Assembly (NCBI GenBank): GCA_036378175.1
Contig: DASUWY010000061.1
Span: 1-64,000 of the forward strand
Reading direction: 5' to 3'
From: Thermoleophilaceae bacterium
GTDB taxonomy: Bacteria > Actinomycetota > Thermoleophilia > Solirubrobacterales > Thermoleophilaceae
Length of the DNA stretch: 64,000 nucleotides
Shown: piece by piece, positions 58,989 to 64,000 of the stretch
How positions within the stretch are numbered: position 1 is the first letter of the stretch
Layout: each line of letters begins with the position of its first letter
The notes under the pieces: model-generated
Told to the model about the DNA's origin: nothing
The model's input: the letters and a program-made list of their open reading frames with translations, nothing else
The model's database searches: none
Made by a program: the position numbers and the translations under genes

Positions 58989-59935
58989 CCCGAAACCAGC
59001 GGGATCAGCTCGCGGCCGATCAGCTCGACCTCGTCCACGTCGTCGTGGAGAAGGTGCTGGAGCATGAATCGCTGAACGCCGGCGGCCTCGTACTCGCGCA
59101 GCCGCTCGGCGGCCTCTGGGATCGTGCCCACCACGCCGCTCGAGCGGAGGCCGGGCAGCATGGAGTCCACGTCCACGCCGCGCAGCGCGGCCAGCCGCTC
59201 GGCACGCGCGCGCAGGTCGGCCTCATCGGCGCCCACGAGCACCACGCTCATCACCGAGAACAGGAGCGCGCCCGGATCGCGGCCCGCGTGGGCCCACGCC
59301 CGCGCCCACTTCTCGCGGCGTGCTCCCGCCTCCTCGGGCCCGACGAACACCGTGTTGTACTCGTCCGCCCAGCGCGCGGCGATGGCCATGCCTCTCGGGC
59401 CGCCCGCGCCGCCCATCACGATCGGCGGCCGGGGCCGCTGCACGGCCTTGGGCAGGGCGTTGAGGTTCTCGACGGTGTAGTGCTCGCCGCTGAACGAGAA
59501 CTGCTCGGCCTCGAGCGAGCGGGCGATGATCTCCGCCTGCTCGGCCATCACGCTCATTCGGGTTCCGAGGCGCTCGGGGAACTCGAAGCCGTACGAGCGG
59601 TGCTCGAGCTCGTTCCAGCCGGCGCCGAGGCCCAGCTCCACGCGGCCCCGGGAGATGTGATCGACCGTGACCGCTGACTTGGCGAGCACCGAGGGGTGCC
59701 TGAACGTGGCCGGCGACACCAGCGTGCCAAGCCGGATCCGCGAGGTGATCGCCGCGAGTCCCGCGAGCGTGGTCCACGCATCAAGGGAGCCGCGCTCGGT
59801 CTTGCCCTCCACCGACAGGTAGTGGTCCGAGCGGAACAGCGCCTCGAACCCGTGCTCCTCTGCCGCCAGAGCGAGAGCTCGCCACTGGTCCCAGGTCACA
59901 TCCTCCTGACCCTCGATCATCAGGCACACGCGCAT
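58985..59935 (-). CDS. LLM-class (F420-type) oxidoreductase
   Basis: TIM-barrel luciferase-like protein of 316 aa: FRSDHYLSVEGKTERGSLDA, RIRLGTLVSPATFRHPSVLA, GRVELGLGAGWNELEHRSYG and PPIVMGGAGGPRGMAIAARW. The pattern fits F420-dependent enzymes of actinobacteria rather than FMN luciferases. Substrate unknown. ATG 59935 follows GGCTCCCGCGCC without a strong ribosome-binding site; it is preceded by smpB after 15 bases on the same strand. Confidence 0.85.
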   Translation of the reverse strand: MRVCLMIEGQEDVTWDQWRALALAAEEHGFEALFRSDHYLSVEGKTERGSLDAWTTLAGLAAITSRIRLGTLVSPATFRHPSVLAKSAVTVDHISRGRVELGLGAGWNELEHRSYGFEFPERLGTRMSVMAEQAEIIARSLEAEQFSFSGEHYTVENLNALPKAVQRPRPPIVMGGAGGPRGMAIAARWADEYNTVFVGPEEAGARREKWARAWAHAGRDPGALLFSVMSVVLVGADEADLRARAERLAALRGVDVDSMLPGLRSSGVVGTIPEAAERLREYEAAGVQRFMLQHLLHDDVDEVELIGRELIPLVSG

Positions 59936-59950
59936 GGCGCGGGAGCCTAT

Positions 59951-60430
59951 CTAGCGCTGATGCTCGCGCAGCGCCCGCTCGATCTCGCGGCGCTGGTCCT
60001 TGTCGCGCAGGTCGCGGCGCTTGTCATGCATCTCCTTGCCCCGCGCAAGCGCGATCTCGACCTTCGCGTTGCGGCCCTTGAAGTACACCCGCGTGGGCAC
60101 GAGGGTGAGCCCCTTCTCCTGCGTCTTGCCGATCAGGCGCTCGATCTCGCGGCGGTGCAGCAGCAGCTTGCGCTGGCGCTCGGGCTCGTGGTTCTCGCGC
60201 GATGCGGCGGGATAGGGCGCGATGTGCATGTTCTGGAGCCACACCTCGCCGTCGTGCACGGTGGCGTAGGCGTCCTTCAGCTGCACCTTCCCATCGCGCA
60301 GCGACTTCACCTCGGAGCCCTGCAGCTCCATCCCCGCCTCCCATTTCTCGAGCAGGTGGTAGCGAAACGACGCCTGGCGGTTGGTCGCCACGTCGCCGGG
60401 AGCCGCCTTGCGCTTTCCCTTCTTGGCCAC
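59951..60430 (-). CDS. smpB: SsrA-binding protein SmpB
   Basis: Protein of 159 aa that binds tmRNA and brings it to stalled ribosomes. Conserved features: NRQASFRYHLLEKWEAGMEL, QGSEVKSLRDGKVQLKDAYA, LTLVPTRVYFKGRNAKVEIA and the basic tail RDLRDKDQRREIERALREHQ. Start GTG 60430. It lies 9 bases after rnr on the same strand and about 2.4 kb from ssrA, so the three trans-translation genes are clustered. Confidence 0.95.
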   Translation of the reverse strand: MAKKGKRKAAPGDVATNRQASFRYHLLEKWEAGMELQGSEVKSLRDGKVQLKDAYATVHDGEVWLQNMHIAPYPAASRENHEPERQRKLLLHRREIERLIGKTQEKGLTLVPTRVYFKGRNAKVEIALARGKEMHDKRRDLRDKDQRREIERALREHQR

Positions 60431-60439
60431 GCGGGGAGA

Positions 60440-62185
60440 CTAGTCCGCCGGCCGAAGATCCACGCGGCCTCGCGGAGCGTCCACACGCTCCACGCGGATG
60501 CCGATGCGGTCGCCCAAACGCAGCACCCCGCCGCGCCTCTCCCCGAGGAGCATCGTGCCCTCCTCGTTCAACTCCCACCAATCGCCCCGCATCCGGCGCA
60601 CCGGGAGGAAGCCCTCGAAGCCCTCGTCGCCGAACTCAACGAACGCGCCGGCGCCGATCAGCCCCACCACCTCGCCCTCGAACTCGAGCTCGTAGCCGGA
60701 CTCGAACAGGCGGCGCTCGAGCAGGAACGAGAGGCACACGTCCGCCGCGGCGCGCTCGATCTCCATCGCGTGCCGCTCGGAGGCTGAGCTCTCGAGCCCC
60801 GCCTCGTCGAGCTCGTCCGCACGCGGCGCGGCGTCATCGATGCCGAGCGAGCCGAGCAGCGCGCGGTGCACCACGAGGTCCGGGTAGCGCCGGATCGGCG
60901 AGGTGAAGTGGCAGTAGCGTGGGCTCGCGAGGCCGGCGTGGCCGAGGTTGCGCGGCGTGTAGTACGCCTGTTTGAGCGAGCGCAGCACGAGCGACGTCAG
61001 CGCCGCGCGGCCGCGGCCGGTACGCCGCACGTGCTCGGCCACCATGCGGCTGATCTCTCCGGCCAGCTCGCCCGCCTGCTGCGGCGTCATGTTCTTCGGC
61101 ACGGGCGGCGTGGGCACCTCGAGCGAGGCGAGCTGGTTCACCACCCACTCGATCGACTGCGGGTTGGGCCGTTCGTGCACGCGGTAGAGCGTGGGCACCT
61201 GGCGGTCCGCCAGATACGACGCCACCTGCTCGTTCGCCAGGATCATCAGCTGCTCGATGAGCGAGTGTGACTCGGTCTGCGCCTCGTGCCGCACGCCCAC
61301 CACGTGGCCGCGCTCGTCGAACTCGAACTGCGGCTCCGTGGACGTGACCTCGAGCGAGCCTCGCTGCCCGCGCCACTCGCGAAGCGCTCGCGCCGCCTCG
61401 CGCGCGGCCGCGAGCGGCTCGGCCCACGCCTCCTCGGCGCGCTCCTCGCCCGCGAAGACCCGATCCACCTGGTCGTAGTTCAGCCGAGCGTCGCTGCGTA
61501 TGAGGGAGCGGTAGAAGCTCGCGCTGCGCACCCGCTCCCCCAGCAGCTCCATCTCCACCGTCACCGCCAGCCGCTCGGCGCCGGGGACGAGAGAGCAGGC
61601 GCGGTTGGAGAGCGCCTCCGGCAGCATCGGCTCCACCGCGCCCGGCACGTACACGCTGGTGCCGCGGCGGAACGCCTCGCGCTCGAGCGTGCGGCCCGGC
61701 CGCACGAACGCGCTCACGTCCGCGATGTGCACCCACACGCGGATGGCATCGCCCTCGCACTGGGCGGAGATCGCATCATCGAAGTCCTTGGCCGTGGCGG
61801 GGTCGATCGTGAACGTGGTGAGGGAGGTGAGGTCGCGCCGCGCCTCCTCGCGGTGCACTGGCACGGCCTCGGCCGCCTCGTCGGCCTCGATCTCAACCGC
61901 GCGCGGGAAGGCGAGCCGCAGGCCGCGGTCGAGCATCAGAGCCTCGAGAACGTCGCGAGCCACGTCCGGCCTGCCGAGCGAGCGCACCACACGCGGCCCG
62001 CGCTTGCCGCCGCCGATCAGCACCATGTCGCCCACGCGCGCGCCTCCGGTCGCCTTGCCGGTGAGTGAGATGCGCCGGGTGCCGCGTTCGAACAGAGGCT
62101 CGGCCACGAGCAGCCGCCCGCGCTTCGACAGCACGGCCACCACCGGATCGAGCGCGGCGCCCGTGCGCCGTGGCTGCGTGCTCAA
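60440..62185 (-). CDS. rnr: Ribonuclease R / RNase II family exonuclease (short form)
   Basis: 3'-5' exoribonuclease of 581 aa. Catalytic RNB motif TIDPATAKDFDDAISA with the Asp cluster, HIADVSAFVRPG, and an S1 domain near the end (VVGLIGAGAFVEFGDEGFEG). It is shorter than typical RNase R (about 700-800 aa) and lacks full N-terminal cold-shock domains; only about 90 residues precede RNB. TTG 62185 overlaps the ctpA stop (TTGA). RNase R degrades tagged stalled mRNAs, so the place beside smpB is fitting. Confidence 0.9.
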   Translation of the reverse strand: MSTQPRRTGAALDPVVAVLSKRGRLLVAEPLFERGTRRISLTGKATGGARVGDMVLIGGGKRGPRVVRSLGRPDVARDVLEALMLDRGLRLAFPRAVEIEADEAAEAVPVHREEARRDLTSLTTFTIDPATAKDFDDAISAQCEGDAIRVWVHIADVSAFVRPGRTLEREAFRRGTSVYVPGAVEPMLPEALSNRACSLVPGAERLAVTVEMELLGERVRSASFYRSLIRSDARLNYDQVDRVFAGEERAEEAWAEPLAAAREAARALREWRGQRGSLEVTSTEPQFEFDERGHVVGVRHEAQTESHSLIEQLMILANEQVASYLADRQVPTLYRVHERPNPQSIEWVVNQLASLEVPTPPVPKNMTPQQAGELAGEISRMVAEHVRRTGRGRAALTSLVLRSLKQAYYTPRNLGHAGLASPRYCHFTSPIRRYPDLVVHRALLGSLGIDDAAPRADELDEAGLESSASERHAMEIERAAADVCLSFLLERRLFESGYELEFEGEVVGLIGAGAFVEFGDEGFEGFLPVRRMRGDWWELNEEGTMLLGERRGGVLRLGDRIGIRVERVDAPRGRVDLRPAD

Positions 62186-63336
62186 GCGCCCTTGGACAGC
62201 AGGGTCCGGAGCGCGGTGTTCAGCGCCTCGTCGGGCGTCGTCCGCGGGTTGTCCTGCGCCTTCACCTGGGGCACTATCCCGTGCCCGGCGAGGTTCTCGC
62301 CGTCCGGCAGGAAGAAGCGGCCGACCGTGAGGTCGAGCACTCCGCCGTTCGACAGCGGCTCGATCTGCTGGAACACGCCCTTGCCGAACGTCTTCTCGCC
62401 CACGACCGTGGCGCGGTCGTGATCGCGCAGCGCGCCGGTGACGATCTCGGACGCGCTCGCAGTGCCGCCGTCCACCAGCACCACCACCGGGATCTTCGGC
62501 GAGATCGCGCCGCCGGTGGCGTACAGCCTCTGCTCCGGGCTGGCGCGACCGTTTGTCGAGACGATGAGTCCCTTGTTCAGGAAGATGCTCGCCACGAGCC
62601 GGCCCTCCTGAAGCAGGCCGCCGCCGTTGCCGCGCAGGTCGAGCACGATCCCCTTCGCGCCTTCACCAAGCAGCTTGTCCACGTCTTCGCGGAGTTTTCC
62701 GTGCGCGCCCTCACCGAAGGTGGACAGCTCGGCCACGCCGAGCTTCACACCATGGCGCGTGACCAGGCGCGACTGGGTGAGCGGTGCCTGCAGCTTCGCG
62801 CGTTTCACCGTGAGCGTGCGCGTCTTCCCCGAAGGCGACGCGACCGTGAGCCGGACCGTGGTGCCCGGCTTGCCGCGGATCTTGTCGCTTGCGGTGCGTG
62901 CCGCGGCCCCCGCGATGGAGCTCCCGTTCACCGCGGTGATCACCTCCGCCTGCCGGATGCCGGCCTTCGCCGCCGGAGAACCCGGGATCACGTTCGTCAC
63001 GAGCAGCCCGCGTTTCTCGGGAACCACGGACACGCCCACGCCCGCGAACTCGCCACCGTTCAGCTCGGTGTTGAAGGCCTTGCTCTCGTCGGGGGTGAGG
63101 TAGCGCGAGAAGCGATCGCCGAGCGAGGCCACAATCCCCTTGAGCGACGCCGTTTCGAGATCGCCGCGCGGCACCTTCTTGTAGTAGTCCTGCTCGATGG
63201 TGTCGATCAGCTCGTTCTTCACGGCCACGTCCGACGCCACGAAGTGCTTGCGAATGCCCGTCGGCAGATCGTTCGGATGGCCGCCGAGCCAAAGGCCGGC
63301 GCCGAAGATGATGATCGCGCCGAGCAGGCCGATCAC
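62182..63336 (-). CDS. C-terminal processing protease (S41, CtpA-like)
   Basis: Protein of 384 aa: N-terminal signal anchor (MIGLLGAIIIFGAGLWL), PDZ domain (GVGVSVVPEKRGLLVTNVIP, GSPAAKAGIRQAEVITAVNG) and the S41 peptidase domain with catalytic Ser in GGTASASEIVTGAL and Lys in GEKTFGKGVFQ. It acts outside the membrane on protein C-termini. GTG 63336 is the first conventional start; the frame is open further (ISTTAYRLTV), so a few more residues are possible. It follows ftsX on the same strand. Confidence 0.9.
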   Translation of the reverse strand: MIGLLGAIIIFGAGLWLGGHPNDLPTGIRKHFVASDVAVKNELIDTIEQDYYKKVPRGDLETASLKGIVASLGDRFSRYLTPDESKAFNTELNGGEFAGVGVSVVPEKRGLLVTNVIPGSPAAKAGIRQAEVITAVNGSSIAGAAARTASDKIRGKPGTTVRLTVASPSGKTRTLTVKRAKLQAPLTQSRLVTRHGVKLGVAELSTFGEGAHGKLREDVDKLLGEGAKGIVLDLRGNGGGLLQEGRLVASIFLNKGLIVSTNGRASPEQRLYATGGAISPKIPVVVLVDGGTASASEIVTGALRDHDRATVVGEKTFGKGVFQQIEPLSNGGVLDLTVGRFFLPDGENLAGHGIVPQVKAQDNPRTTPDEALNTALRTLLSKGA

Positions 63337-63396
63337 GGTGAGGCGATACGCGGTGGTGCTGATTGCGAGAGGTTAGTAACGCGCGGTCGAGCGTTA

Positions 63397-64000
63397 CTAA
63401 ACCCTTAGGAACCTGCGTAGCGTGAGGCCGCTGCCCAGCGCGGACACAGCCACGCACGATGCGAGCAGCACCGCGATCAGTGCCGGGAACTGGATCGTGT
63501 TCGGCGCGGCTATGAGCGCGAACTTAGCCGACAGCGGATCCACCAGCGTGTCCTTGATCACCCACAACAGAAGGACCGCGAGCACGCCTCCCATGAAGCC
63601 CACCACCACGCCCTCGATCACGAACGGCCAGCGGATGAACCAGTTGGTCGCGCCCACGAGCTTCATCACCTCCACCTCGCGCCTGCGGGCGAAGATCGAG
63701 AGGCGAATCGTGTTCGCGATCAGCGCGATCGAGGCGAGGATGAGCAGCGCCGCGAGGCTCGCCGTGAGCGTCTTCACGAGGCTGGTGGCGGACAGGATCT
63801 TGTTCGTGTCCTGCTCACGGTTGCGGACGTCGCCGATGCCGGCCATCGCGAACGTGCGCTTGCCGGTGTTCGGGTCCACGCGCACGAGCGAGTTCACGAT
63901 CTTCTGCACCTGCCCGGGATCCTTCGGCACCACGCGATAGGTGGCGGGGAGCGGATTGCGGCCGAGAAGCTGAATCGCGTCCTTTGTGCTCGGCCGCTGC
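63397..64000 (-). CDS. ftsX: Cell-division protein FtsX, C-terminal part (runs off window)
   Basis: The window edge cuts the gene: the coding frame continues to 64000, and what is seen is the C-terminal 200 residues. Two or three helices and the conserved IFARRREVEVMKLVGATNWF, RWPFVIEGVVVGFMGGVLAV are typical of FtsX, which with FtsE controls peptidoglycan hydrolases at division. The order ftsX-ctpA is common in actinobacteria, so ftsE probably lies just beyond 64000. Confidence 0.9.
   Translation of the reverse strand, partial: QRPSTKDAIQLLGRNPLPATYRVVPKDPGQVQKIVNSLVRVDPNTGKRTFAMAGIGDVRNREQDTNKILSATSLVKTLTASLAALLILASIALIANTIRLSIFARRREVEVMKLVGATNWFIRWPFVIEGVVVGFMGGVLAVLLLWVIKDTLVDPLSAKFALIAAPNTIQFPALIAVLLASCVAVSALGSGLTLRRFLRV

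Noticed and set aside
1-64000. CRISPR arrays, IS elements, biosynthetic gene clusters
   Set aside because: No regularly spaced repeats, no transposase or integrase reading frame and no PKS/NRPS/RiPP core genes were seen on either strand.

Overview
The window reads as chromosome of a high-GC actinobacterium, most like the class Thermoleophilia (order Solirubrobacterales). This is inferred from gene content, not from a marker gene: a six-gene mce cluster, an F420-type luciferase-like oxidoreductase, a beta-ketoadipate operon of actinobacterial type, DUF4389 and DUF1697 proteins, and an ftsX-ctpA-rnr-smpB-ssrA block. A counted sample of an ordinary gene is 73% GC. Genes are tightly packed, many overlapping by 1-4 bases (ATGA, GTGA, TTGA, apparently also CTGA).

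Region 1 (1-22.5 kb) is aromatic catabolism. On the minus strand pcaI-J-F-H-G-B-D-C form one operon taking protocatechuate to succinyl-CoA and acetyl-CoA. Upstream lie a GntR/FCD regulator and, divergent to it, an IclR-type PcaR with clear operator-like dyads. Then come a vanillin/benzaldehyde-type dehydrogenase, an MFS carrier, a MarR regulator, a DUF1326-DUF2182-DUF1326 metal-handling cassette, two short-chain dehydrogenases and pobA (4-hydroxybenzoate to protocatechuate). A LysR gene diverges from a coupled trio: a PEP-synthase mobile-domain protein resembling phenylphosphate synthase subunit 1, a phytoene-dehydrogenase-like flavoprotein and an SDR. This trio is the best candidate for an undescribed pathway.

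Region 2 (22.5-29.5 kb) holds a methyl-accepting chemotaxis protein whose 5' end looks frameshifted, a LuxR/TPR regulator, a cupin, a STAS anti-anti-sigma factor, a PLP enzyme and small proteins. Region 3 (29.5-43.6 kb) has six chained mce genes with no adjacent permease genes, a divergent PadR plus drug-type ABC exporter, a DUF4389 membrane protein, a CoA-binding protein and an enoyl-CoA hydratase.

Region 4 (43.6-55.8 kb) is mixed: a secreted beta-propeller gene behind a c-di-AMP (ydaO/yuaA) riboswitch, a DUF1697 protein, an M15 peptidase, a double-ACT protein, a substrate-binding-like protein, an RCC1-repeat protein, a PAP2 protein overlapping a glutamine amidotransferase gene out of frame, a TolB-like protein and a LysR regulator.

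Region 5 (55.8-64 kb) holds tmRNA (ssrA). A degenerate second copy of its 3' end lies 1.1 kb away, bounding a low-GC strip with an EcsC-like gene, probably a relic of an element integrated at ssrA. Then follow a GNAT acetyltransferase, a site-2-protease-like M50 enzyme, an LLM oxidoreductase, smpB, a short RNase R, ctpA and the 3' part of ftsX. Putting ssrA, smpB and rnr close together groups the trans-translation machinery. No CRISPR array, rRNA, canonical tRNA or intact mobile element was seen.
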